Origin: Longimicrobium terrae
GTDB lineage: Bacteria > Gemmatimonadota > Gemmatimonadetes > Longimicrobiales > Longimicrobiaceae
Assembly: GCF_014202995.1 (NCBI RefSeq)
Contig: NZ_JACHIA010000031.1
Span: 1 to 46,572 of the forward strand
Reading direction: 5' to 3'
Length of the DNA stretch: 46,572 nt
The notes below the pieces were generated by a model. That model was not told the origin of the DNA and did not search any database. It was given only the letters and a program-made list of their open reading frames with translations. Both the position numbers and the translations under genes were made by a program. Each line of letters starts with the position of its first letter. Within the stretch, counting starts at the first letter, position 1. Positions 17,267-25,181 of this stretch are shown piece by piece.

Positions 17267-17304
17267 AAAAAAAGGCCGCCCCGCGACACCCTCGCGGAAC
17301 GGCC
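17267..17304 (-). terminator. intrinsic terminator after fur
   Basis: A 13-bp stem (17274-17286 with 17292-17304, two wobble-type positions) is followed on the minus strand by seven T residues. A decayed copy without the T run lies at 30403-30436, inside the duplicated array. Confidence 0.9.
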
Positions 17305-17316
17305 TCTCCTGTCCTT

Positions 17317-17354
17317 CGCACTCACGCACTAACGCACCCAGCACTCACGCACTT
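17317..17354 (-). repeat. GTGCGTGA short repeat array
   Basis: On the minus strand this reads as GTGCGTGAGTGCTGGGTGCG and further units, matching 30366-30403 almost base for base. It starts five bases after the fur stop. Confidence 0.75.
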
Positions 17355-17358
17355 CCCC

Positions 17359-17865
17359 TCAAGACCCCAGCCCCAGGCACGCCAGCCCGTTCCGGCTCAG
17401 CGTGACCCCGCTGGCCTGGCACTCCGGGCACAGCCCGTAGATCTCCAGCCGGTGCCGCTGCGGAATAAAGCCGTGCTCGCGCGCAACCTCGTGCTGAATG
17501 CGCGAAATCTCGCGCCGCTTGAACTCCACCACCTTGCGGCAGTGGGTGCACACCAGGTGCTCGTGCAGCGGCTGGTGCCCGAACACGTGCTCGTACCGCT
17601 TGAAGCCGTCGCCGAAGTCGTGGTCCTCCACCAGCCCGGCGCGCACCAGAATCTCCATCGTCCGGTAGATGGTGGCCTTGCCGATGCGCTCGCCCCGCTT
17701 CTTGAGCTCCGCCTCGATCTCCTCCACCGACAGGTGCGCCGCGCTGCCGAACACCACGTCCGCCACCATGTCGCGCTGCGAGGTCACCGGCAGCCCCTGC
17801 TGGCGCAGATAGCGCCGGAAGAGGTGCAGGTACGGAGAGGTGACTTCGTGCTCCATCGTGGCCAT
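17359..17865 (-). CDS. fur: ferric uptake regulator Fur
   Basis: This 168-residue Fur-family repressor uses iron as corepressor. An N-terminal winged helix covers about residues 10-85 (recognition region RIGKATIYRTMEIL). The dimerisation/metal domain has the HxH-type sensor segment HQPLHEHLVC and structural zinc pairs Cys106/Cys109 and Cys146/Cys149. GGAG eight bases before ATG 17865 is chosen; an in-frame ATG at 17922 lies inside the promoter. A Fur-box-like sequence overlaps the -10 box, so autoregulation is likely. A second Fur-type site precedes the feo operon at 39404-39418. PerR or Zur identity is less likely given the feo context but is not excluded. Confidence 0.9.
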   Translation of the reverse strand: MATMEHEVTSPYLHLFRRYLRQQGLPVTSQRDMVADVVFGSAAHLSVEEIEAELKKRGERIGKATIYRTMEILVRAGLVEDHDFGDGFKRYEHVFGHQPLHEHLVCTHCRKVVEFKRREISRIQHEVAREHGFIPQRHRLEIYGLCPECQASGVTLSRNGLACLGLGS

Positions 17866-17911
17866 CAGGGGACTCCAGGACTGGCGCAAAGGGGCGGGCT
17901 GGTCGGCCCTA

Positions 17912-17941
17912 ACGATAATCATTCTGGATAAGCCCGGTCAA
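17912..17941 (-). promoter_or_regulatory. fur promoter with overlapping Fur box
   Basis: Minus-strand TTGACC (17936-17941), 18-bp spacer, TATCGT (17912-17917). Plus-strand GATAATCATTCTGGATAA at 17914-17931 resembles the 7-1-7 Fur consensus (GATAATCATT core exact) and covers the -10 and spacer. The -35 box overlaps the stop codon of the upstream gene at 17938. Confidence 0.7.
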
Positions 17942-18375
17942 GCCGCGCTGCTCAACCCGGCCAGAATCTCCGTCCAGCGCGCCTCGTCGCCTTCCACCTC
18001 CCGCACGTCGGGGGGCGATTCCGGCTCGTGCAGGCGCCGCAGCACGCCTTCGATGATGCGGTCCACCCGGTCGCGCGGCACCGTCCCCTGCTCCGCCAGC
18101 TCGTCGGTGCGCACGGGCAGGGCCTTGGGCGCGGGCGGCTCCAGCACGTAGTGCAGCGTGTAGATGGTCCGCGCGCCCTCCGCTCCCTCACCCGCGTAGG
18201 TGGAGAGGACCGCCAGCCCGCTTTCCCGCGCGCCCAGTTGCCGCGGCGGAAAGAGCCACACGGCGTCCACGGACGACGGCGGCACCCGGTCCGCCACCGC
18301 CGCCAGCGCGGCGGCAATCTGCGAGGCCGGCTGACCACCTATGCCTGGGTTAGCCCTGAGTTCGTCCGGGCTCAT
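17938..18375 (-). CDS. hypothetical protein
   Basis: This 145-residue soluble protein is not recognised. A helical N-terminal third is followed by a strand-rich middle (DAVWLFPPRQLGARESGLAVLST...TIYTLHYVLE) and a charged helical C-terminus with RDRVDRIIEGVLRRLHEPE. GAGGAG before ATG 18375 supports the start. It lies directly after the DUF6953 gene: its start and ribosome-binding site fall inside the reading frame that the DUF6953 gene would have without its frameshift, suggesting coupled translation originally. Its 3' end carries the fur promoter. Confidence 0.75.
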   Translation of the reverse strand: MSPDELRANPGIGGQPASQIAAALAAVADRVPPSSVDAVWLFPPRQLGARESGLAVLSTYAGEGAEGARTIYTLHYVLEPPAPKALPVRTDELAEQGTVPRDRVDRIIEGVLRRLHEPESPPDVREVEGDEARWTEILAGLSSAA

Positions 18376-18404
18376 CCCACTCCTCGCGTTTGCGCCAGTA
18401 ACGT

Positions 18405-18617
18405 TCAGCGCGATTCCAGATCACGGCGTCGCCAGTGAGGCTGTGGAATTCTTTCAAAACTGCCTTGGAAAACAGCGGGGTTGCCGTTGGCGTTGTAGTA
18501 AATGAAAGCTTCCCCGAACCTCTCCTCGATCTCGGCTACAACATAATGCTGATACAGGTACTCTTCTTCGTTCAATTGAGCCAGCATCCAACGTGCAACT
18601 TCAGCAGCGGTCGTCAT
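18405..18617 (-). CDS. DUF6953-like small protein, apparent frameshift near the end
   Basis: The intact frame gives 70 residues starting MTTAAEVARWMLAQL, with EIEERFGEAFIYYNANGNPAV in the middle, the pattern of DUF6953 proteins. After GNPAV the frame becomes unlike the family and stops at 18405. Removing one base from the AAAA tract at 18469-18472 (TTTT on the coding strand) restores a family-like tail, AVSKAVLKEFHSL, then VIWNRAERYWRKREEW, with a stop at 18350 and about 88 residues in all. The gene is therefore either recently broken, a sequencing error, or recoded. ATG 18617 follows the stop of the YodC-like gene with one base between. Composition is more AT-rich than neighbours, hinting at transfer. 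Function unknown. Confidence 0.7.
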   Translation of the reverse strand: MTTAAEVARWMLAQLNEEEYLYQHYVVAEIEERFGEAFIYYNANGNPAVFQGSFERIPQPHWRRRDLESR

Positions 18618-18618
18618 C

Positions 18619-18819
18619 CTAAGCCTTGTTTTTCCCCGTTCGATTGTCGCCTGGACCCTCCGCCACGACTAGCGTTTCGGCTGAGAAGATGCCGCTACTA
18701 AGTTTTGTACCAGAGAACCAATGACAACTTACCACTCCGTCCGGGAAGACCTGCTTTACAGTCATCTTGGGGCCGCCAGATTTTAGCTGGACGATGTCGC
18801 CGATTTGAAATTTGGCCAT
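18619..18819 (-). CDS. YodC-like DUF2158 family protein
   Basis: This 66-residue protein has the DUF2158/YodC pattern: MAKFQIGDIVQLKSGGPKMTV, a central VVSCHWFSGTKL and a C-terminal FSAETL. It is a small SH3-like barrel of unknown role, common in Proteobacteria and on mobile or variable regions. A very good AAAGGAG site six bases before ATG 18819 sets the start. Only one base separates its stop from the next gene, so the YodC-like, DUF6953-like and 145-residue genes probably form one transcript. The gene lies 42 bases behind the TIGR00300-type gene. The sequence is noticeably richer in A and T than its neighbours, suggesting horizontal gain. Confidence 0.85.
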   Translation of the reverse strand: MAKFQIGDIVQLKSGGPKMTVKQVFPDGVVSCHWFSGTKLSSGIFSAETLVVAEGPGDNRTGKNKA

Positions 18820-18861
18820 GAGATCTCCTTTGGCTGTGCGCTCAACCCGAAGCCGCATCGG

Positions 18862-19989
18862 TTAGGCGGCGCCGGCCGTCTCCGGGGCGCGGGCGCGCTC
18901 CGCCGCTTCCTGCTCCACGTAGAAGCGCAGGACGTGAAGAAAGTCCTGCGCGTTGGTGATGACGCCGAACGCCTGGTGCGTGCCGCGGTCCTTGAGCTTG
19001 CTCACCACGAACTCGCTCGAGTCCACGCAGATGGTCGTCAGCGGCCGCACCTCGCCCGTTTCTTCGCGCCACACGTACGACGGCAGCATGTTGCCCGTGG
19101 CGATGGAGTGCAGCGCCGTGGCGATCATGATGACCCCCGTGCACTGGCGCGTGTGCTCCTTCATCGCCTCCTGGCAGCGGATGGCGTCGGTGATGGTGTC
19201 CGGCAGCGGCCCGTCGTCGCGGATGCTGCCGGCCAGCACGTACGGGACGCCCGTGGTCACCAGCGAGTGCATGATGCCGTCGCGGATGATCCCCTGCTCC
19301 ACCGCCGCGCGAATGCTTCCCGCCGCACGGACGCGGTTGATGGCGCGCATGTGGAACGCGTGGCCTCCATCGACCGGCACGCCGCGGTTGTTCATCCCCA
19401 GCGTCGTCCCCAGCGTGGCGCTCTCGATGTCGTGCACCGCCACCGCGTTGCCGCCGAACAGCGCGCCCACGTACCCCTCGCGCACGAACCAGGCGAGCGT
19501 GTCGCGGCCGCGCGAATGCAGCACGGCCGGGCCCACCACCCAGATGAAGTGGCCGCCGCGTTCCTTTTCATCCACCAGGATGCGGGCCATTTCGCCGTAG
19601 TCGGTCGGCTTTTCGCGGCTGACCTCGGAGGACATGAACTTGAACTCGCCCTCCGGGCCGACGTCGCCTTCCGGCCCCATCAGCCCGCTGGCGTGCACGA
19701 AGATGCCCTCGCTCCCGTCCTCGGCCATCCCCATGGCCACCATCTGTCCGGCGCGCGCGTAGCGGGCCTCCAGCACGCGCGGCACGCCGTCGTCGTCCAG
19801 CACCAGCGCGCTGTCCATCCGCGGGTCGCGCGGCAGCTTCCACGAGCCGTCCGCCAGCTTGACGTACGTGGGCAGGTTGGTGGTGGAAAAGAAGCCTTCC
19901 GGGAGCACGCCGTCCGCCGGCGCCGGCTGAAAGCGGGCCACCGGGGCATCGGCGAAGCGGGGGAGCGAGAAGTCGGGTGCGCGGTACAT
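18862..19989 (-). CDS. TIGR00300/LOR-SDH domain protein, probable ornithine cyclodeaminase type
   Basis: This 375-residue protein matches the conserved domain long labelled LOR/SDH bifunctional (TIGR00300). The same domain forms archaeal ornithine cyclodeaminases and the C-terminal part of cyanobacterial AgrE/ArgZ. Visible segments are an N-terminal beta region (residues 1-110, FMSSEVSREKPTDY) and a Rossmann-like part with VVGPAVLHS, YVGALFGGNAVAVHDIE, GTTLGMNNRG and GVPYVLAGSIRDDGPLPD. The likely reaction is ornithine to proline plus ammonia with NAD; this is inferred from family and context. The arginine decarboxylase gene diverges from it 149 bases away. ATG 19989 has no Shine-Dalgarno site, and a promoter candidate would give a leader of only about ten bases. 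Other substrates are possible. Confidence 0.82.
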   Translation of the reverse strand: MYRAPDFSLPRFADAPVARFQPAPADGVLPEGFFSTTNLPTYVKLADGSWKLPRDPRMDSALVLDDDGVPRVLEARYARAGQMVAMGMAEDGSEGIFVHASGLMGPEGDVGPEGEFKFMSSEVSREKPTDYGEMARILVDEKERGGHFIWVVGPAVLHSRGRDTLAWFVREGYVGALFGGNAVAVHDIESATLGTTLGMNNRGVPVDGGHAFHMRAINRVRAAGSIRAAVEQGIIRDGIMHSLVTTGVPYVLAGSIRDDGPLPDTITDAIRCQEAMKEHTRQCTGVIMIATALHSIATGNMLPSYVWREETGEVRPLTTICVDSSEFVVSKLKDRGTHQAFGVITNAQDFLHVLRFYVEQEAAERARAPETAGAA

Positions 19990-20006
19990 TTTATGTCGTG
20001 GGCCGG

Positions 20007-20036
20007 ATGATCGGGTTCCGCCGTTCTGTCCGCCAA
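20007..20036 (-). promoter_or_regulatory. promoter candidate for the TIGR00300 gene
   Basis: Minus-strand TTGGCG (20031-20036), 18-bp spacer, GATCAT (20007-20012), four of six matches each. Transcription would begin near 20000, giving a near-leaderless mRNA, consistent with the missing ribosome-binding site. Confidence 0.3.
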
Positions 20037-20138
20037 CCTAGCCGGGCGCTCCGCACGGCGACAGTGCGGCCGCGGCACCACTTTCGCGCGGGGCCGCAAG
20101 GGTCCACATTTGCGTCCGACAATCCAGGAAAACCGACC

Positions 20139-22064
20139 ATGGCCCTGCGCCACACCCCGGAGGCCGAGATCGCTACGAAGTGGACCATCGACGATTCCCG
20201 CGAGCTGTACAACATCGAGGGCTGGGGGATCGGCTACTTCGACGTGAACCAGAAGGGGCACGTCACCGTGCACCCCACCAAGGATCCCGCCCGCGGGCTG
20301 GACCTTTTTGAGCTGGCCACCGACCTGGAAGCCCAGGGCGTACGGCTGCCGCTGCTGCTTCGCTTCAGCGACATCCTGCGCACGCGGATCGAAAACCTGG
20401 GCGAGCGCTTCGCCACGGCCATCCGCGACTTCGGGTACGAGGGCGGCTACACCACCGTCTACCCCATCAAGGTCAACCAGCAGCGCCACGTGGTGGAAGA
20501 GATCGTGGCGTTCGGCGAGCGGCACGGCGTGGGGCTGGAAGTCGGCAGCAAGCCGGAGCTTCAGGCCGTCCTGGCGCTCACCGAGCGCACGGACCACCTC
20601 ATCGTCTGCAACGGCTACAAGGACGAGGAGTTCATGCGGCTGGCCCTGATGGGGCAGAAGCTGGGGCACCGCGTCATCATCGTCATCGAAAAGCTCAGCG
20701 AGGTCGACGTCCTGCTCAAGGTCGCCGACGAAATGGGCGTGGAACCCACCGCCGGCGTGCGCATCAAGCTGTCGGCCACGGGCGCGGGGCGATGGAGCGA
20801 AACGGCGGGCGAAAAGAGCAAGTTCGGGCTCAACCCGTCGCAGCTCATGCGCGTGTACGACAAGCTGCGCGAGGCGGGCAAGCTGCACATCCTCAAGCTG
20901 GTGCACTTTCACCTGGGCTCGCAGATCCCCGACATCCGCAACATCAAGCTTGCGATGACGGAGGTTTCCCGGTACTACGTGGAGATCCGGCAGCTGGGGG
21001 TGGAGGTGGAGTTCGTGGACGTGGGCGGCGGGCTGGGCGTGGATTACGACGGTTCGCGCTCGCCCAGCGCGGCCAGCGTCAACTACAGCATGCAGGAGTA
21101 CGCGAACGACATCGTGTACTCCATCGCCGAGGCGTGCCGTGAGAATGAGGTGCCCATGCCGCACATCATCTCCGAGTCCGGGCGCGCGCTTACGGCGCAC
21201 CACGCGCTGCTGCTCATCAACGTCATCGACCTGGAAACGCAGGCCTCCGAGCCGCCCGACGCGGTGACCGAGGACGACCACACGCTGGTGCAGGAGTTGG
21301 CCGGCGTGCTGCGCGAGCTGGACGGGCGCAGCCTGCGCGAGGTGTACCACGACGCCACCTTCATCAAGGGGCAGCTGCAGATCCACTTCAACTCGGGCAC
21401 GCTTACGCTGCGCGAGCGGGCGGTGGCGGAGCGGTACTGGCTGGCGATCATGAACCGCGTGGCGCAGCTGGCCTCGCGCGATCCCGAGGAGCACGACGAC
21501 ATCCTTCCCGAGCTGGAAGGGCTGTTGATCGATCGCTATTTCTGCAACTTCTCGCTCTTTCAGTCGCTGCCGGACTCGTGGGCCATCGACCAGCTGTTCC
21601 CCATCATGCCTGTTCACCGGCTGGATGAGGAGCCTACGCGCCGCGGCACGCTGCAGGACGTCACCTGCGACAGCGACGGCAAGATCGACCAGTTCGTGGG
21701 ATGGAAGAAGAGCAAGCCCAGCCTGGAGCTGCACTCCTTTGACCACGACGAGAAGTACGTGCTGGGGATCTTCCTGACCGGCGCGTACCAGGAGATTCTG
21801 GGCGACCTGCACAACCTGTTCGGCGACACCAATGCCGTGCACATCCGCCTTTCCGAGGGCGGATACGAGATCGGCGACCTCGTTCATGGCGACACCATCA
21901 CCGAGGTGCTGAACTACGTGCAGTTCAACACGCAGGACCTGATCAGCACTTTCCGCCGCAAGATCAGCAACGCCCGCGACCTGACGCGCGCGGAGGCCAA
22001 CGCCTTCATCGCCGACTACATCGCCGGGCTGGCGGGGTACACGTACCTGGAAGACGAAGCCTGA
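20139..22064 (+). CDS. speA: biosynthetic arginine decarboxylase
   Basis: This 641-residue PLP enzyme of the alanine-racemase-fold group converts arginine to agmatine. The PLP lysine is Lys111 in YPIKVNQQ. Other landmarks are GVGLEVGSKPEL, the FHLGSQIPDI loop, the glycine-rich VDVGGGLGVDYDGS phosphate-binding segment and ISESGRALTAHHA. The length is normal for SpeA. ATG 20139 is preferred over an upstream in-frame start at 19977 because AGGA precedes it and the family start follows at once. The product feeds the agmatinase at 15573-16511. The divergent neighbour is the TIGR00300-type protein, so both sides of this intergenic region concern arginine or ornithine use. Confidence 0.97.
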   Translation: MALRHTPEAEIATKWTIDDSRELYNIEGWGIGYFDVNQKGHVTVHPTKDPARGLDLFELATDLEAQGVRLPLLLRFSDILRTRIENLGERFATAIRDFGYEGGYTTVYPIKVNQQRHVVEEIVAFGERHGVGLEVGSKPELQAVLALTERTDHLIVCNGYKDEEFMRLALMGQKLGHRVIIVIEKLSEVDVLLKVADEMGVEPTAGVRIKLSATGAGRWSETAGEKSKFGLNPSQLMRVYDKLREAGKLHILKLVHFHLGSQIPDIRNIKLAMTEVSRYYVEIRQLGVEVEFVDVGGGLGVDYDGSRSPSAASVNYSMQEYANDIVYSIAEACRENEVPMPHIISESGRALTAHHALLLINVIDLETQASEPPDAVTEDDHTLVQELAGVLRELDGRSLREVYHDATFIKGQLQIHFNSGTLTLRERAVAERYWLAIMNRVAQLASRDPEEHDDILPELEGLLIDRYFCNFSLFQSLPDSWAIDQLFPIMPVHRLDEEPTRRGTLQDVTCDSDGKIDQFVGWKKSKPSLELHSFDHDEKYVLGIFLTGAYQEILGDLHNLFGDTNAVHIRLSEGGYEIGDLVHGDTITEVLNYVQFNTQDLISTFRRKISNARDLTRAEANAFIADYIAGLAGYTYLEDEA

Positions 22065-22090
22065 TCGCGGCGGGTTCTTTCGATCGATGG

Positions 22091-22130
22091 AACGAGGCGG
22101 GCCTCCACTCCGGAGGCCCGCCTCGTTTTC
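22091..22130 (+). terminator. strong intrinsic terminator after speA
   Basis: A 16-bp perfect stem (22091-22106 with 22112-22127) ends in GTTTTC. Confidence 0.93.
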
Positions 22131-22478
22131 TGCTCCGCATCGTGTTTTCGGTCGATGACCATCACCCGCCCCGCCTCGATCTGCTGCGCGCGCTCTCTCG
22201 ATCTGCGGCAGGTCCGCCAACAGACGCGATCAGGCAGAAGCGCCGGGCTGCATCTGCGCGGAAAGCGGATAATGGTCCTCCCGAAAACGCGGATGAACTC
22301 ACGAGCGCGGCCGGCGGCACCGATCCCACACGATCGCGATCCCGAGAAGCCCGCGACCCGCGCCGAACCGTGGTCCCGCCGAACGTCTGTAATCGCAGGC
22401 CCTGCAACAACGCCGGCGCGCCCTCCCAACCAGCCGCGAGCCTTCACCTGCACGCAGCCTCGGTTCCCGGCGTGGTTT
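22131..22478. other. gene-free spacer
   Basis: No ribosome-binding site or recognisable protein is found in either strand. ORFs here are arginine-rich shadows. Confidence 0.5.
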
Positions 22479-22540
22479 CTCCCCTCTCCGTGCGGCAGTT
22501 TGCACGGGGAGGGGCCGGGGAGGGGCCTCACAGCCCGGCG
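22479..22540 (+). repeat. family B repeat, copy 2
   Basis: Hairpin CCCCTCTCCGTGC-GGCAGTTT-GCACGGGGAGGGG followed by CCGGGGAGGGGCCTCACAGC; nearly identical to 42781-42842. Confidence 0.88.
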
Positions 22541-22749
22541 AAAAGCGAAATCGTCCCTGGCCAAACGGGCTCCGAACGCCCTGCCCGCCTCCTCGCTTGC
22601 CGCCGCGCATCCCCTCTCTCTATCATTCCCGCCGCGGCGGCCTGCGCGCACGTCCAGGCCCGCTGAAACTCCCACGCGGCTCCACGCGTACACGACCTGA
22701 ACGCGGGCCGGACCGGTCCGCCTCAAATCCCCTGAACAGTGAGGCGACG

Positions 22750-22968
22750 GTGAGAGATCCCGGCCTGGCGGCGCTCCTCAGCTTTCTGATCCCCGGCATG
22801 GGCCAGCTCTACAACGGCAAGTGGGGCCGGGCGATCTTCTGGTTCATCTTCACCCCCGGCCTCTGGCTCGGCACCGGCGGTCTGCTGGGATGGGTGGCCC
22901 ACATCATCGCGGCCATCACCGCTCACAACTACGCCCGCCGCCATCCGTACCGCTCCGTCGGCGGCTGA
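22750..22968 (+). CDS. small membrane protein, TM2/DUF5683-like
   Basis: This 72-residue protein starts with GTG 22750, preceded by GAGG at good spacing. It has two hydrophobic segments, residues 5-20 (GLAALLSFLIPGMGQLY) and about 28-58 (IFWFIFTPGLWLGTGGLLGWVAHIIAAITA), joined by a short NGKWGRA loop. The PGMGQLYNGKW motif is typical of TM2-type small membrane proteins. The C-terminus is basic. No function can be assigned. It converges on the zinc-ribbon membrane protein gene, sharing a bidirectional terminator. Confidence 0.82.
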   Translation: MRDPGLAALLSFLIPGMGQLYNGKWGRAIFWFIFTPGLWLGTGGLLGWVAHIIAAITAHNYARRHPYRSVGG

Positions 22969-22984
22969 CCGCATCGGGGATGAC

Positions 22985-23021
22985 AAACGGGGCGCGTCCA
23001 ATCATCGGACGCGCCCCGTTT
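22985..23021 (+). terminator. bidirectional terminator between convergent genes
   Basis: AAACGGGGCGCGTCC (22985-22999) pairs perfectly with 23007-23021, leaving T residues on both outgoing strands. Confidence 0.9.
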
Positions 23022-23041
23022 CTGTTTCCCCGTCCCGCGAT

Positions 23042-23374
23042 TTACAGCCCCGACGCCGCCGGCGCGGTGAACACGTCCGGCATCACCGCCGCCATCACGC
23101 CCGCAAAGACCCCCATCAGCATGAACATGATCACCATCACCAGCAGGTAGGCGGGAATGCTTGCCGCCATGAACTTCAGGATCAGCACCACCATCCGCCC
23201 GAACGGAATGTCGATGTCGCGGATGACCACGCCGCCGTTGACCGCCGTGGTCTGCATGGTCGCCGAGCCCGGAGGCGGCCCGTAGCGCTGCGCGGGATTG
23301 GTGGCGCCGCACACGGGACATACCGCGGTGCTTTCATCAACGGGCGTATTGCACTGCCGGCAGGGTACGTTCAT
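23042..23374 (-). CDS. zinc-ribbon membrane protein
   Basis: This 110-residue protein begins with a zinc ribbon (CRQC at 5-8 and CPVC at 19-22). A Pro/Gly-rich linker and a basic segment precede one long or two short membrane helices at about 60-98 (MVVLILKFMAASIPAYLLVMVIMFMLMGVFAGVMAAV). GGAG seven bases before ATG 23374 supports the start. Such small ribbon-plus-TM proteins are widespread and uncharacterised. It converges with the TM2-like gene. Confidence 0.82.
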   Translation of the reverse strand: MNVPCRQCNTPVDESTAVCPVCGATNPAQRYGPPPGSATMQTTAVNGGVVIRDIDIPFGRMVVLILKFMAASIPAYLLVMVIMFMLMGVFAGVMAAVMPDVFTAPAASGL

Positions 23375-23406
23375 GGAGGGGCTCCGAATGGATGGGCGAG
23401 AGTACG

Positions 23407-23435
23407 AAAAAGGGAGGCGCCGGGCGGCGCCCCCC
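23407..23435 (-). terminator. intrinsic terminator after the MBL-fold gene
   Basis: Minus-strand GGGGGGCGCC-GCCC-GGCGCCTCCC (one wobble-type position) is followed by five T residues. It lies about 107 bases after the stop at 23543. Confidence 0.82.
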
Positions 23436-23542
23436 TGAACTTCGGCCGGGGATGGACCGGGCGCAACGTTTCTGACGCGCGCCGCGGTCTCTCCCCCGAA
23501 GCGGCCCCCTTCACGACACCGCGCGAACAGGGCCTCCGTGCA

Positions 23543-25039
23543 TCACGGGCCGGCGGCGGGCGGCACGGGGGAATTCGCCTGCTCCAGCGCGGCCCAGGGC
23601 GTCAGAGCAAGATGCTGGGCCGCCACCCGCGCCGGGCGGATCCCCGCGCGCCGGGCCGCCGCCAGCACCTCTGCCCCATACGCCGACCGCTCGCTCACGG
23701 TCTGCACGTAGTCTCCCGCCCACAGCAGCCCCGCGGACGGCACCCACGCCATCAGCGCGCCCTCGCTGGACGGCCCGTTGATGGCGTACAGCCGCACCCG
23801 CCCGCCGCCCAGCGACGCGGAATCATCCACCGCGCGAAAGCGGAAGGGCGACGAGCCGCGCCGGCGCTCCCGCTCGTCCGGCGCCTCCGTCCACCGCCGG
23901 TCCGCCACGCGCCGCAGAAACGCCTCCGAGGTGCGGTGCGAAATGATGGTGGCGTCGTGGGCCGTCCAGTACCGCACGCCGGCCACATGGGGCCACGCCA
24001 GGTCCGTCACCACCACCGCGACCGGGTGCCGCCCCGGGAACAGGCGGCCCAGCCACGCGGAATCCGACCGCGCGCGCCGCTCGCCCAGCGTGGCGTCCAG
24101 CAGATAGATGGTGTCGCCCGCGAGCACGGCGCCCTCCGTATAGGCGCGGCTGGCCAGGAGGAACGCCGCGTCGCCCGCGCGAACCGTGTCCGTGGGCATC
24201 GCCTCCGCCGCCTCCGTCCAGTGCCGCGGCGTCATGTCGGGGACGGCGGGAACGGAGAGCCGGGGCGCCCCCGCACGCGGCGCCATCCCCAGTTCGCCCA
24301 CCGTGCGGCTGATCTCCGTTTCGCCATCCACCATCCGGAACGCCGTCAGCGGGTAGACGCCTCCGCCCACCGGCGCCCAGTTGGACCACACGTATTCCGC
24401 CCGCGACGTGCCCCACAGGTAGTGCGGCTCGTTTTCCACCAGCGCCACGGGATAGCCGGAACGCGGGTCCACGTACAGCCGCTGCTCCCCGAACGGCCCG
24501 CGGCGGGTGAGCACGCGGCGCGGAAAGTCGCGGTACGTACAGCTTCCGCCGGAGGCGACGTCCGGCGCTGCGCTCCAGTCACGCAGGACGGCCCAGGGGT
24601 TCAGCAGGCGCGTCTGCCGGATGCCGCCGTGCTGCATGGCGGCCGGGACCACGGCCGTGTCCCGCGCGCCGAAGCTGGCGGTTGGCGCGGCCAGCACGGT
24701 GCGCGGGGGGATGGGGCCACTTCCCGGAAACCAGGTGGACGACGTGGTCCGCTCCACTCCGGAGGCCGGGTCGTACCACGTTTCGCCCGTGTCGAACGCG
24801 GAAAAGAACGGCGCGTAGCTCCGGTCGGACTGGTAGTTCATCAGGGTCGCCGAGGCGCCCCGGAAGTGCAGCACCGAGTCCGCCGTGCCGGGGGAGCCGA
24901 TGGCGGCCCGCGCGCGATCCAGCACCTGCGCGGGGGTGGGCTCGTCCGCGCGGGGCGGCGTGCACGGGGCGGGCGCCTGCGCGGCGGCGCGCGAGGCGCC
25001 AAGAGCGAGGCAGAAGACGGCCAGCAGAGTTCGCATCAT
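23543..25039 (-). CDS. secreted metallo-beta-lactamase-fold protein lacking the metal motif
   Basis: This 498-residue protein has a Sec signal peptide (MMRTLLAVFCLALGASRAAAQ). Its first 260 or so residues are a beta-rich domain with many Trp/Tyr. The C-terminal half follows the metallo-beta-lactamase strand order: an AGDTIYLLDATL strand, VAVVVTDLAWPHVAG, a DATIISHRTSEAFLRRV segment and a late AGDYVQT strand. The canonical THxHxDH metal motif aligns to TDLAWPH at 345-351, so three of the four ligands are replaced and catalysis by the usual metal centre is unlikely. ATG 25039 is chosen for the signal peptide; 25036 is equally possible. It is probably periplasmic or extracellular, role unknown. 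It ends at its own terminator. Confidence 0.75.
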   Translation of the reverse strand: MMRTLLAVFCLALGASRAAAQAPAPCTPPRADEPTPAQVLDRARAAIGSPGTADSVLHFRGASATLMNYQSDRSYAPFFSAFDTGETWYDPASGVERTTSSTWFPGSGPIPPRTVLAAPTASFGARDTAVVPAAMQHGGIRQTRLLNPWAVLRDWSAAPDVASGGSCTYRDFPRRVLTRRGPFGEQRLYVDPRSGYPVALVENEPHYLWGTSRAEYVWSNWAPVGGGVYPLTAFRMVDGETEISRTVGELGMAPRAGAPRLSVPAVPDMTPRHWTEAAEAMPTDTVRAGDAAFLLASRAYTEGAVLAGDTIYLLDATLGERRARSDSAWLGRLFPGRHPVAVVVTDLAWPHVAGVRYWTAHDATIISHRTSEAFLRRVADRRWTEAPDERERRRGSSPFRFRAVDDSASLGGGRVRLYAINGPSSEGALMAWVPSAGLLWAGDYVQTVSERSAYGAEVLAAARRAGIRPARVAAQHLALTPWAALEQANSPVPPAAGP

Positions 25040-25181
25040 CGGGATCCGCGTGTGGATTGCGCCCCGCGTCGCGGGAGCGGCGGCCGCCGGGGCCGCGCGG
25101 ACAACGGTAGCGCGCGCGGCCCGGAGCCGCGCGCCGGGTGACGCGAACGGTCGCCCCACGCGACGGGCGGCCGGTTCCGGG

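Noticed and set aside
16585-17355. CRISPR array
   Set aside because: Repeats are heterogeneous hairpin modules without regular spacing or unique spacers of uniform length, and no cas genes are present.
19680-22220. Long minus-strand frame opposite speA
   Set aside because: speA is unambiguous; the antisense translation has no family features.
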